This document shows, piece after piece, positions 1 to 7,780 of a stretch of 26,754 nucleotides of DNA; the first letter of the stretch is position 1; every line of letters starts with the position of its first letter. Source of the DNA: a bacterium UBP6_UBA1209 (lineage in GTDB: Bacteria > UBP6 > UBA1177). The notes beneath the pieces are model-generated. The model did not search any database. It had not been told where the DNA came from and saw only the letters and a program-made list of their open reading frames with translations. The translations under genes and the position numbers were made by a program. The stretch covers positions 1 to 26,754 of the forward strand of contig DBXP01000032.1 in NCBI GenBank assembly GCA_002309575.1. The letters run 5' to 3'.

Positions 1-111
1 CAGCAGCAAAAAGTTTTTGAAGACGTTAAATCCCTCAAAACAAAGAACTGGATTCTGAGTGCGGCTGTGATAGTGCTGGCAGTTATTGTTTGTGCGAAAC
101 TGTTCTTCTGA
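1..111 (+). CDS. C-terminal end of a membrane-anchored protein (partial)
   Basis: Frame 1 is open from the window edge to a TGA at 109-111 and encodes 36 residues. It starts with a polar Gln/Lys-rich stretch (QQQKVFEDVKSLKTKN) and ends with one hydrophobic helix (WILSAAVIVLAVIVCAKLFF) that reaches the last residue. That layout is typical of a tail-anchored protein or the last transmembrane helix of a larger one. The family cannot be named from this fragment. It lies 73 bases before the LRAT-like gene on the same strand, so the two could be co-transcribed. Confidence 0.5.
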   Translation, partial: QQQKVFEDVKSLKTKNWILSAAVIVLAVIVCAKLFF

Positions 112-184
112 CGAAGACTGGGCGAAAGAGCAGATCGATTTGTGCAACAAGTGAGCTAAAAACCACAGAAATGCCGGAGATAAG

Positions 185-724
185 ATGACAGATTTGATTT
201 TACATCGCGAAGAAATCGGCGAGATCAAAAGAGTTGTGAGAGATAATGAAATTCAGTTTGGTGATGTCGTCGGAGTCCGCAGAATGCAGGGACTTTACGA
301 CCATTACGGGATTTACACAGGAAACGGCGGAATGATTCACTACGCCGATCCTTCGGGCGATTGGGGCAATAACATTGTTGTTCACAGAACGACTCTGGAT
401 GCATTTAAAGAGGATTCTGAATATCTTTTCGTCATTGATTTCGATATGTTCGTAAAAAAACACGGAATTTCCATCTTTGACATAGTCACTCCTGAAGGAA
501 TAAATGTGGCGAAACTGCTTACGGCAATGCTCAGAAACAGCAACTATTATCACCTCTATACACCGGAAGAGACAGTTCGGCGTGCTGAAAGCCGTCTGGG
601 GGAACGGAATTATAACATCGCTACGAACAACTGCGAACACTTCGCAATATGGTGCAAAACCGGAAACAGCGAATCAACACAGGTCGAAAACTTTCTTCAA
701 ATGATCAAAGAAATCAGAATCTGA
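185..724 (+). CDS. LRAT/H-rev107-like (NlpC/P60-superfamily) cysteine acyltransferase or hydrolase
   Basis: 179 residues. The pattern is that of the LRAT domain (permuted NlpC/P60 papain-like fold): FGDVVGVRR near residue 25, a His motif DHYGIYTGNGGMIHYA (His40, His52), and the signature NNCEHFAIWCKTG with the probable nucleophile Cys150. Known family members transfer acyl groups from phospholipids through the cysteine or cleave lipid or amide bonds. Bacterial homologues are mostly uncharacterised, so the substrate is unknown. There is no signal peptide, so a cytoplasmic or membrane-surface role is likely. The ATG follows GGAGATAAG, a good ribosome binding site. The upstream neighbour is a tail-anchored protein. 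The fold call is fairly secure from the His and NCEHF motifs; the activity is inferred. Confidence 0.75.
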   Translation: MTDLILHREEIGEIKRVVRDNEIQFGDVVGVRRMQGLYDHYGIYTGNGGMIHYADPSGDWGNNIVVHRTTLDAFKEDSEYLFVIDFDMFVKKHGISIFDIVTPEGINVAKLLTAMLRNSNYYHLYTPEETVRRAESRLGERNYNIATNNCEHFAIWCKTGNSESTQVENFLQMIKEIRI

Positions 725-753
725 TTGCCTGGGTTCCATATACGTTTGATTAA

Positions 754-784
754 TATTTGCAGACGGACAGCCCGCACTCCGACA
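754..784. repeat. Dispersed intergenic repeat, copy a
   Basis: The 20-base core TTTGCAGACGGACAGCCCGC (756-775) recurs exactly at 2385-2404, on the other side of the first ATPase gene. It is followed in both places by a CTC(C)GACA tail. It sits in the 277-base gap between the LRAT-like gene and the ATPase, where I see no convincing gene. The two copies are direct repeats. Confidence 0.75.
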
Positions 785-835
785 GACAATAATTTATTAA
801 ATCTCCTCCACCGCAAACGGGAGCATATATATCGG

Positions 836-867
836 TTTCAGCTGCTGGTCGCCCGCGCTCCGACAAA
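836..867. repeat. Dispersed intergenic repeat, diverged copy c
   Basis: TTTCAGCTGCTGGTC followed by GCCCGCGCTCCGACAAA. The right half matches the right half of the copies at 754 and 2382, while the left half TTTCAGCTGC matches the copy at 3910. The copies therefore form a mosaic family rather than one exact repeat. Confidence 0.5.
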
Positions 868-901
868 ATCACATTTCCAGGCAATGAAGAAAGAACTTCG
901 C

Positions 902-976
902 GATTCAGTGCGAAATACCCCTTTAAAAAATCTTGATTTGGTGCGAAAAGCCATGTATAAAAATCGCGATTTGGTG
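902..976. repeat. 33-bp tandem repeat upstream of the first DUF4143 ATPase
   Basis: Two full 33-base units (902-934 and 935-967) begin GATTCAGTGCGAAA and GATTTGGTGCGAAA. A third partial unit, GATTTGGTG, starts at 968. The period is exactly 33. The array ends about 25 bases before the ATG of the ATPase gene, inside its probable promoter or leader. The second ATPase gene also has a 33-base repeat upstream, with a different sequence (3798-3863). Confidence 0.7.
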
Positions 977-1001
977 TTAGCTGATGCTTTGGAGTGTTTT
1001 T

Positions 1002-2354
1002 ATGAGAAGAAAAATCCTTGAAAAAATGGCTGATTGGAAGCGTAAAAGCAACGGAAAAACAGCTCTGCTTATTGACGGCGCGAGGCGTGTCGGAAAAAGC
1101 TATGTTGCAGAGGAGTTTGCAAAAACGAACTATAAATCCTACATTTTGATTGATTTCAATGAGGCAGGGCGCGAAATAACCGAGCTTTTCGAGCAAAATC
1201 TGAGGGATCTGGATTCGCTTTTCATGTTTCTTAAGGCCGCTTACAACGTTAAACTTTATGAAAGGGATTCCGTTATAATTTTTGACGAAGTTCAGCTATG
1301 TCCAAGAGCCCGCGCAGCAATAAAATTTTTGGTGGCTGACGGCCGGTACGACTACATTGAAACAGGTTCGCTCCTTTCGATCCGGAAGAATGTAAAAGAC
1401 ATCGTTATTCCTTCGGAAGAGCGGCACTTGAAGATGTTCCCGATGGATTTTGAGGAATTTCTGCGGGCTTCTGGCGAAGAAACACTTTGGGAAGTGATTA
1501 AAACCTGTTTCGAGAAAAAACAGCCGCTTTCCCAGGCTCTTCACCGCAAGGCGATGACTCTTTTCCGGGAATATATGATTATCGGCGGAATGCCGCAGGC
1601 GGTAAGCAAATTCCTGGCTTCAAAAGATTTTGAGGCTGTGGATGCCGTAAAAAGAGACATCATTTCGCTTTACCGCACCGATATAGCCAAACATGCTGCA
1701 GGTTATGAAGCTAAGGTGCTCGGAATTTTTGATGAAATTCCCTCTCAACTTTCAAAGCACGAGAAAAGATTTACACTTTCAGCATTGGGCAAGGGAATTA
1801 AATCAAGAGACTATGAAAGTGCATTTTTGTGGCTGAAAGATTCAATGATTGTCAATATCTGCTACAATTCAACCGAGCCGAATATCGGACTCGGACTCAA
1901 TCGGGACAACTCTTCGATGAAAATCTATATGGGCGATACCGGTCTTTTGATAAGCCACGCATTTGATGAAAACGGGATCGTGACTGAGGAAATCTACAAA
2001 AAACTCCTTTTCGGGAAACTCGAAGTCAACGAAGGGATGCTTTTCGAGAACATCGTGGCCCAGATGCTGACTGCAAACGAACGCAAACTTTATTTTTATT
2101 CAAATTCGTCACGAAACGACCGAAACGACAGGATGGAGATAGATTTTCTTGTCGCAAAATCAAAAGTCACCGACAGACACAACATTTCTCCGCTTGAGGT
2201 CAAGTCCGGAAAAAACTACACGCTTTCGTCAATAAACAAATTCCGCAATAAATTCAGCGAACAGCTCAACATTCCGTTTGTCCTTCACACAGAAAATCTG
2301 TCTGAAAAGGACGGCATCATTTATCTTCCGGTTTATATGACGGGATTATTGTGA
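1002..2354 (+). CDS. AAA-family ATP-binding protein with DUF4143 C-terminus (first copy)
   Basis: 450 residues from the ATG at 1002, chosen because GGAG lies 6 bases upstream; a longer reading from 984 lacks such support. The N-terminal AAA domain shows Walker A (GARRVGKS, residues 26-33) and Walker B (VIIFDEVQLCP). The C-terminal part has EIDFLV followed by PLEVKSGK, the D...ExK arrangement of a PD-(D/E)XK nuclease-like fold seen in DUF4143 proteins. The family is widespread, often in many diverged copies per genome, and its function is not established; roles in nucleic acid handling or defence have been guessed. The gene is flanked by direct repeats (754 and 2382) and preceded by a 33-bp tandem array. 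It converges on a second member of the family. Confidence 0.88.
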   Translation: MRRKILEKMADWKRKSNGKTALLIDGARRVGKSYVAEEFAKTNYKSYILIDFNEAGREITELFEQNLRDLDSLFMFLKAAYNVKLYERDSVIIFDEVQLCPRARAAIKFLVADGRYDYIETGSLLSIRKNVKDIVIPSEERHLKMFPMDFEEFLRASGEETLWEVIKTCFEKKQPLSQALHRKAMTLFREYMIIGGMPQAVSKFLASKDFEAVDAVKRDIISLYRTDIAKHAAGYEAKVLGIFDEIPSQLSKHEKRFTLSALGKGIKSRDYESAFLWLKDSMIVNICYNSTEPNIGLGLNRDNSSMKIYMGDTGLLISHAFDENGIVTEEIYKKLLFGKLEVNEGMLFENIVAQMLTANERKLYFYSNSSRNDRNDRMEIDFLVAKSKVTDRHNISPLEVKSGKNYTLSSINKFRNKFSEQLNIPFVLHTENLSEKDGIIYLPVYMTGLL

Positions 2355-2381
2355 TTCCTGAAAAGGCGACATACGGGGATG

Positions 2382-2416
2382 TATTTTGCAGACGGACAGC
2401 CCGCGCTCGACAAAAA
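2382..2416. repeat. Dispersed intergenic repeat, copy b
   Basis: Exact match to the 20-base core of the copy at 754-784, then GCTCGACAAAAAAA. It fills most of the short gap between the two convergent ATPase genes. No clear hairpin plus T-run terminator is visible in this gap. Confidence 0.75.
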
Positions 2417-2435
2417 AATTACGAGATATTATTCA

Positions 2436-3725
2436 CTAGATTGATCCTATCGCCCAAAGCGGAATATTTACCATCCAGCCTTGATCTTCGGCTTTAGCCA
2501 TTGATGTCCTCGCCGCAAAAGTTGGTTTGAATTTTTCGCAGTAAAATCTGAGACTTTTCGATTTCAGGTTTTCTTCAGCTTTGACTTCTATCGGGATTAT
2601 TTCTCCGCCGCACTGAATGACGAAGTCAGTTTCGTAAGTCGATTTTTCGCCTGAGTAGTAATAAGGCGTATATTTTTCACCGGCAATAAGTTCCTGAAGC
2701 ACGTACTGCTCGGTCAATGCTCCTTTAAATTCGGTAAAAACGGTGTTCCCGGCAAGGATACTTTCGCTGTCAAGCTCGCTCAACGCACCAAGAAGTCCGA
2801 CATCTACCAAAAAAAGCTTGAAAGCGGCAAAGTCGATGTAGGATTTCAGCGGCATTCCTGGTTTTGAAACTTTGTAGACCTTGTGAACGAGCCCTGCGTC
2901 CTGCAGCCACTGGATCGCCATTTCAAAATCCTTCATTCTGCCGCCTTCCTTTACCTGTCCGAAGAAAAATTTACGGTTTTCCTTCGCAAGCTGCATCGGG
3001 ATCGCGTTCCATGTCATATTGATGCGCGGAAGCTGCGACGACTGGATGTGCTTTCCGAAATCACCTTCATACTGGCTTATGATCAAAAGCTGGACCTCAC
3101 GTGCTTCGGTAAGATCGCGGTTTTCCGCATAGCGGCTCACAACTTCAGGCATCCCGCCCAAATAAAAGTAAAGTCTCAATAAATCAGTATACTTGGCATA
3201 AAATGAGGAAACTTCGGGATTTTTCCAGTCATCAATAAATCCTGCAAGTTCAGGTTCATCCACAGCAAGGAGAAATTCTTTGAAATTCATCGGATGCAGC
3301 CTCAGCTCGTCAACTTTTCCGACCGGAAACGAAATTCCTTCGTGCCGCGCCACACCGAGAAGCGATCCTGCCGCAACGACAGCGTATTCACGCGCCTCCT
3401 CGCAGAAGTATTTCAGAGATTCCGCAACTTTCATCGCGGACTGTACTTCATCAAAAATTATAAGTGTCTTTTCTGGCTCGATTTTTGTGTGGAGTTCTAT
3501 CGAAATCCTCTGCAGGATGCGGGAGGGATTGTAGTCCTCATCGAATATTTCGGTCATTCTTTTATTGTTGTAAAAAGAAATATAGACGCAGTTTTCAAAA
3601 TATTTCTCACCGAAATCTTTCAGAAGCCAGGTCTTTCCCACCTGCCTTGCACCCCATAAAATCAAGGGTTTCCGGTATCTGCTTCCTTTCCAGTCAACCA
3701 GTTTTTCCGTCAAAAGCCTCTGCAT
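2436..3725 (-). CDS. AAA-family ATP-binding protein with DUF4143 C-terminus (second copy)
   Basis: 429 residues. Walker A is GARQVGKT (residues 25-32) and Walker B is TLIIFDEVQS. The C-terminus carries YETDFVIQ and then IIPIEVKAEE, the same PD-(D/E)XK-like D...ExK pattern as the neighbouring copy. The start is well supported: CCGGAGG lies 7 bases before the ATG. The sequence is clearly diverged from the first copy (similar N-terminal plan, few long identical stretches), so the pair is not a recent duplication. The gene converges on the first copy, and its upstream region contains another 33-bp tandem repeat. Function is unknown beyond probable ATP hydrolysis. Confidence 0.88.
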   Translation of the reverse strand: MQRLLTEKLVDWKGSRYRKPLILWGARQVGKTWLLKDFGEKYFENCVYISFYNNKRMTEIFDEDYNPSRILQRISIELHTKIEPEKTLIIFDEVQSAMKVAESLKYFCEEAREYAVVAAGSLLGVARHEGISFPVGKVDELRLHPMNFKEFLLAVDEPELAGFIDDWKNPEVSSFYAKYTDLLRLYFYLGGMPEVVSRYAENRDLTEAREVQLLIISQYEGDFGKHIQSSQLPRINMTWNAIPMQLAKENRKFFFGQVKEGGRMKDFEMAIQWLQDAGLVHKVYKVSKPGMPLKSYIDFAAFKLFLVDVGLLGALSELDSESILAGNTVFTEFKGALTEQYVLQELIAGEKYTPYYYSGEKSTYETDFVIQCGGEIIPIEVKAEENLKSKSLRFYCEKFKPTFAARTSMAKAEDQGWMVNIPLWAIGSI

Positions 3726-3797
3726 GACAAAACCTCCGGATTTAAAACCGCAAAGCGAACAATTTTTATGTTTATTTTCTCAAAAATCAACATTCAA

Positions 3798-3863
3798 CGG
3801 AAAAAGTGTGCCGCCGATACATTTTTTCGTCGGAAAAAGTGTTGGAACACCACATTTTTTCGC
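3798..3863. repeat. 33-bp tandem repeat upstream of the second DUF4143 ATPase
   Basis: Two adjacent 33-base units, 3798-3830 and 3831-3863. Each starts CGGAAAAAGTGT and ends ACATTTTTTCG plus one base, with a variable centre. Unit ends are partly complementary (CGgAAAAAgTGt against aCAtTTTTTCG), so each unit can fold back. The array lies 72 bases upstream of the ATPase start, in a 231-base gap with no convincing gene. Confidence 0.7.
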
Positions 3864-3909
3864 CTATAGCCTTAAAAAAGCCTCGACCAAATTGGTAGCA
3901 CAGGATTAG

Positions 3910-3942
3910 TTTCAGCTGCAGCTGGCCGTCGCCAGCGAGACA
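3910..3942. repeat. Dispersed repeat, diverged copy d, with a hairpin
   Basis: TTTCAGCTGC matches the start of the copy at 836. It is followed by a perfect 6-bp hairpin GCTGGC-CGTC-GCCAGC (3921-3936). It lies just beyond the 3' end of the GT2 gene, but there is no T-run, so I do not call it an intrinsic terminator. Confidence 0.45.
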
Positions 3943-3956
3943 TCCTATTAAAGAAC

Positions 3957-5081
3957 TCAGTGCGTAATAACATACAGCATATACGCACCGAAATCTCTCT
4001 GCTCCAGGGCTTTTTTCAGAGGTCCATTGGCGGAAGGTGCCGATTCCGCGTCAAAAAGCCTGCAGAAAAGGCCGCAGGTAAGGCAAAAGACGCTTTTCTG
4101 AACATTTTTCGGAGTTTTTTTGATACGTTTGGCATTAATTAGCACCTGCCTTAAAAACATATCCTGATATTTGGGATCATGCGGCAGATGCAGGCGGTCG
4201 CGCTCACTAGCCAGAAGCTCGGTTACCCAGTAGGTGTCAATACACTTGGGTTTACAGGGAGCGCTGCGGGTAATGCCGGAAAGGTTGTCACGGTAAATGT
4301 AGACAAATTCCGGGATCCGGCAGGCTTTTTTTACAGCGGGATAGATCAAGAAAACGTTGATCGTATCCTCGAACCAAAAGCCTTCCGGGAAGCAAAGATT
4401 TTGAAAAATTTCGCTCCTGAAGACCTTCAACCAAGGGAAACCGCTCAGATTTCCCGCGGGACACATCCTGGGCTCTCTCTCTTCCATACATGGATGTTTA
4501 GTTAAAAGAGCTCCGGAAAGGAAATAATAAGAACCTTCGACAATATCGGCGTCATACTTTCCGGCAACATCCATCCAATACTGAACGGCTCCATCCGAAA
4601 GTGCGTCGTCGGAATCCAAAAAGGCGATGTATTCCGCCTCTATCTCTTTCAATCCGGTGTTCCTCGCTCCTGAAATGCCCCTGTTTTCCTGATGGATGAC
4701 CGTAACACGCGGATCCTCCGCATACTCGTCGGCTATTCGAGGCGTGCTGTCCGTGGAGCCGTCATCTATCAGAACGACCTTGTAGGAGTAGCTGGTTTTC
4801 TGACCAAGGACTGAATCCATGCACTCCCGCAGATATTTTTCGACATTATATGCCGGAACAATGATCTGGAGGTCATAACGGAAGGGTTTTTTGAGCCTGT
4901 TTTCCGCGAAGCAGCCGCCTGAGGGTCTTGGAGAAAAGGCCTGAAGGAACCTCTCTGCATCTTCAGCGCTCATATTGACCGTTTTATGAAAAAATGGGGC
5001 AGCAAACGGATAGGCAAAAAGAAAACATTTTCGTTTTATCTGCTTCAGGGCTCGTACCGCCGTTTTGAAGAGATCACTCAA
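3957..5081 (-). CDS. GT2 family glycosyltransferase
   Basis: 374 residues from a TTG start. The catalytic GT-A domain begins near residue 68 (RYDLQIIVPAYNVEKYL). It has the nucleotide-binding VVLIDDGSTDSTP (about 102-114), HQENRGISGARNTGL (about 130-144) and the DXD-type metal site AFLDSDDA (about 153-160). It should transfer a sugar from a nucleotide-sugar donor at the cytoplasmic side of the membrane during surface polysaccharide synthesis; donor and acceptor are unknown. The first 67 residues have no obvious domain. The start is uncertain: no good ribosome binding site precedes the TTG, and Met37 is a possible alternative. It is the last gene of the acyltransferase-GT39-GT2 cluster. Confidence 0.85.
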   Translation of the reverse strand: MSDLFKTAVRALKQIKRKCFLFAYPFAAPFFHKTVNMSAEDAERFLQAFSPRPSGGCFAENRLKKPFRYDLQIIVPAYNVEKYLRECMDSVLGQKTSYSYKVVLIDDGSTDSTPRIADEYAEDPRVTVIHQENRGISGARNTGLKEIEAEYIAFLDSDDALSDGAVQYWMDVAGKYDADIVEGSYYFLSGALLTKHPCMEEREPRMCPAGNLSGFPWLKVFRSEIFQNLCFPEGFWFEDTINVFLIYPAVKKACRIPEFVYIYRDNLSGITRSAPCKPKCIDTYWVTELLASERDRLHLPHDPKYQDMFLRQVLINAKRIKKTPKNVQKSVFCLTCGLFCRLFDAESAPSANGPLKKALEQRDFGAYMLYVITH

Positions 5082-5151
5082 GTCAGCACCGTAATCAATG
5101 GTTTAAAGCAAAAATCAATATTTAGGTAGCCGTTCAGTAGACCAAGTCAAG

Positions 5152-6672
5152 TTATTTCTTCAAATCAGGATCTGCCTTCAAAACTTCAGGATCGACTTCA
5201 TAAATGTTGAAATAGGGGGTTTTATGCTTCAAAGTCATTCCGGCCGGAGGGTTTCTCCTGAGTCTTTTCAACTCTTCCTTGGGGATCTTCAATCGTGAAG
5301 CACTGAAATCCAATTTGTTGAGGATCAGGAACACTCCAGGCTCTTTGATCTGTTTCAGAGACGAAATGTATCTGTAGTTGCGGTTCGTGTAGCCGGAATA
5401 GTAGTCTATGTGGTAGTCGAGGTTCCTGTCCGCGATATAGATCCGGGTGTCGGGATACTCCGAAAGAAGCAGAGAGACGGATCCTTTCTGTTCGGCTCTG
5501 GTATTTTTGAAATAACGGCTCTCTCTGACCGAAAAATAGACGTTGCTCACAAATATTGCCAAAAAGATCAGGCACGCCGGAACAAGTACACCCTTTTTCC
5601 CGGTTTTTATGAGGTCGGAAAGAAGGATCGCGCACACCGCGCACAGCGGAAGTACAAAAATCACGGCATATCTGTTGTTTCTTATCAGGGTCGTGTAGGG
5701 CGAAAAACTTGTCGGCACGAACGACATGAAGATGAGATATGAAACGAACCAGATAAGGAAAATGAGCTCTTTGCCGGGCTTTTTCAGGCACCATTTCGCA
5801 ATGCAGGCGATGATCGCGGCAACGGTAAAGTATCCGCCGAAACCGAATCTGCGCCAGTTGGCAAAATTCCCTGTCGTGAAGACCGTCCTGACATAGAAAA
5901 AAAGGTCTTTGGGATCGACATCGGTCATTCTGTTCTGATATTCGACCCCCTCTCTGCTGATCGTGACGTAGTAAAAGAAATCGTTGTGGATCTTGAGATA
6001 AACCAGCCCCTGCAGCGCCGGCGGTATCAGCGAACAGAGCGCCGCAGTCAAAACCCAGAGAACGGTTTTTCTGTTGAAACCCTTTTTGTACCAGAGATAA
6101 AACGATGCCAGCGGAGCTATGAAAAGCCCCGTCGTCCTGGTGAAAAATATACACCCTATCGCAAAACCTCCTATGACGAACCAGCGCAGCCGCTCCGTGT
6201 TTGCCCCTTTTTGAAACGCGTAGACCGTCAGCAGAGTGAAAAAATCGAGCGGAGCCGCGACCTGAAGAAAGTTGGCATAGGTAAGGATTATCGGGAATGT
6301 CGTGTAAAAAAGTACCGCGGTCACGGCCGTAAACCTGTCCGTCTCCTCCTCCACGATCTTATACGCAAGCCATACAGTCAGAACACCGTAGACCATCGTC
6401 GGCAGAGTCGAAGTGTAGTCGTTGACACCGAACATTTTGTAGAGAAGCGCAACCGGCGCAAATACCACCCAGCGGATAAAGAAAATAGTCTTCGCCGCAA
6501 AATCCCCGTTGGCGAATCTGTTGGCAATAACACTGTAGGTAAAATCATCGCCCTGAGAGACCCCCATGAAGGTGACCATTCGCATTATGAATGCAAAAAC
6601 CATCAGAAAGTATACAGGGTCATAAGACCAGCGCTCTACTTTTTGCGTTATCTGCCGGGCATTATTCAACAT
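5152..6672 (-). CDS. GT39/ArnT-like integral membrane glycosyltransferase
   Basis: 506 residues with about ten hydrophobic segments in the first 380 residues and a soluble C-terminal part. Near the first helix is MGVSQGDDFTYSVIANRF, the acidic first periplasmic-loop motif of polyprenyl-phosphate-sugar-using GT-C enzymes (dolichyl-phosphate mannosyltransferase/ArnT type). Such enzymes use a lipid-linked sugar on the periplasmic side to modify lipid A, polysaccharide or protein. It lies 18 bases after the acyltransferase gene and 70 bases before the GT2 gene on the same strand, so the three probably act on one surface glycan. Acceptor and sugar cannot be told from the sequence. Confidence 0.82.
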   Translation of the reverse strand: MLNNARQITQKVERWSYDPVYFLMVFAFIMRMVTFMGVSQGDDFTYSVIANRFANGDFAAKTIFFIRWVVFAPVALLYKMFGVNDYTSTLPTMVYGVLTVWLAYKIVEEETDRFTAVTAVLFYTTFPIILTYANFLQVAAPLDFFTLLTVYAFQKGANTERLRWFVIGGFAIGCIFFTRTTGLFIAPLASFYLWYKKGFNRKTVLWVLTAALCSLIPPALQGLVYLKIHNDFFYYVTISREGVEYQNRMTDVDPKDLFFYVRTVFTTGNFANWRRFGFGGYFTVAAIIACIAKWCLKKPGKELIFLIWFVSYLIFMSFVPTSFSPYTTLIRNNRYAVIFVLPLCAVCAILLSDLIKTGKKGVLVPACLIFLAIFVSNVYFSVRESRYFKNTRAEQKGSVSLLLSEYPDTRIYIADRNLDYHIDYYSGYTNRNYRYISSLKQIKEPGVFLILNKLDFSASRLKIPKEELKRLRRNPPAGMTLKHKTPYFNIYEVDPEVLKADPDLKK

Positions 6673-6690
6673 CTCGCAATGTCCGCAACA

Positions 6691-7644
6691 CTATTCTTTC
6701 GCCTTCACGCGGAATACCGACATCAGCTTTCCGCTCCACTTGTTGCCCAGACAAACCGAAATCAGAATTGCAATCAGGAAAGCGGCAGTGATATTTACAG
6801 CCACACCGTAAGACAATACTCCGATCTTATTGAGATATTTCACAATAAAACCGTGGATCAGAAAGATTGTCAGGGTGTTTTGGCCTATTGTCGAAACAAA
6901 CGGGATCCGCCTTTTCGGAGTCCAGACAAGCAGAAAAAGAATCCAGCAGCAGGGCACCGCCATCGTAAAGAGACGGATGTGCGGACCGTACTTCAGCTTT
7001 TCGTAAGGATATGAGCCGTAAAGGATCTGCTGGTCCATATCCATGATGACCAGAACGGCCGCTGCAGCAAGTACTAAAATTAGAGAAAGCGCTTTTGTCG
7101 TGGTGTTTGCCGGCACCCTCTTTTCCGATTTTCCGTAGTAAAAACCGCCCAAGAAGAAGGGCAGAAAGACGAAGAAACGCGACAAACTCATGTGATAAGA
7201 TATGGTCTTGTCATACCCGGCAAGCAGCGCAATAACTGCTGAACCTGCCAGAAAAAGATACTGCGAACTCCTTTTTTTGCAGTCGAAAAGAGGGATCAGC
7301 GCATGGTAGAAAAACGAAACCATCAGAAACCACATTATCCAGTACGGGCGGCTGAACTGAAGCACGAAACCGCCATTTTTCCCAAGGACAAAAAACTCGA
7401 AAAGCAGGTAAAGCAGCTGGAAGACCGCATACGGCAGAACTATGCTCTTCAAGATCTTCGCCGGATTGAATTTTGCGAAATACCCCATCACAAAAATGAA
7501 AACCGGCATATGGAACGAGTAGATGACATTGTATGCCGCTTTAACTGTGCTGTCGCCCAACTTCGGTTCCAGAAGATGCGCGAAAACGACCAGGAAAATC
7601 AAAAAAAACTTAATGTTATCAAAGAGGTAATCTCTTTCACGCAT
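6691..7644 (-). CDS. Acyltransferase family 3 (OafA/OatA-like) membrane protein
   Basis: 317 residues from the ATG at 7644, preferred over one 30 bases upstream because CAGGAGA lies at good distance before it. About ten transmembrane helices are visible. The N-terminus reads RERDYLFDNIKFFLIFLVV and then FAH, where His23 is the conserved catalytic histidine of the acyltransferase-3 family. Family members O-acetylate sugars of LPS, exopolysaccharide or peptidoglycan using acyl-CoA. There is no extra periplasmic SGNH domain. Its position directly upstream of two glycosyltransferases suggests acylation of the glycan they build. Confidence 0.85.
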   Translation of the reverse strand: MRERDYLFDNIKFFLIFLVVFAHLLEPKLGDSTVKAAYNVIYSFHMPVFIFVMGYFAKFNPAKILKSIVLPYAVFQLLYLLFEFFVLGKNGGFVLQFSRPYWIMWFLMVSFFYHALIPLFDCKKRSSQYLFLAGSAVIALLAGYDKTISYHMSLSRFFVFLPFFLGGFYYGKSEKRVPANTTTKALSLILVLAAAAVLVIMDMDQQILYGSYPYEKLKYGPHIRLFTMAVPCCWILFLLVWTPKRRIPFVSTIGQNTLTIFLIHGFIVKYLNKIGVLSYGVAVNITAAFLIAILISVCLGNKWSGKLMSVFRVKAKE

Positions 7645-7685
7645 GATCAGGTCTCCTGTAGCTTGTTCCAACAACTATTCCGGAA

Positions 7686-7769
7686 CGCCGCTATCGGAAT
7701 TTCGTTGCGCCGCCTATCGATATCTCGAAATTTCGATATTCCAATATTTCGACAAAGAATCAGCGGCGC
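7686..7769. repeat. Palindrome-rich intergenic segment
   Basis: Outer inverted repeat GCGCCGC (7707-7713) and GCGGCGC (7763-7769) enclose a perfect palindrome CGAAATTTCG (7726-7735) flanked by ATAT-rich symmetric sequence. CGCCGCTATCGGAATTTCG just to the left partly repeats the same motif. It lies between the aminotransferase and the acyltransferase genes. No T-run is placed to make it an intrinsic terminator for the minus-strand transcript. Confidence 0.5.
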
Positions 7770-7780
7770 CAAAAAAAGAA

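Noticed and set aside
725..1021. Open frame of 98 codons between the LRAT-like gene and the first ATPase
   Set aside because: It consists largely of dispersed repeat and 33-bp tandem repeat sequence, starts at a non-ATG codon directly after the LRAT stop, and has no good ribosome binding site. The 11-residue periodicity comes from the DNA repeats.
902..3863. 33-bp repeats as CRISPR arrays
   Set aside because: The units are directly adjacent without spacers, only two to three copies occur, and no cas genes are present.
3724..3909. Open frame of 61 codons upstream of the second ATPase
   Set aside because: The coding potential is explained by the 33-bp tandem repeats; no start signal or domain is visible.
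5986..7014. Open frame of 342 codons on the plus strand across the GT39 and acyltransferase genes
   Set aside because: The translation is Arg/Lys/His/Gln-rich without domains, spans two clear minus-strand membrane protein genes, and has no ribosome binding site.
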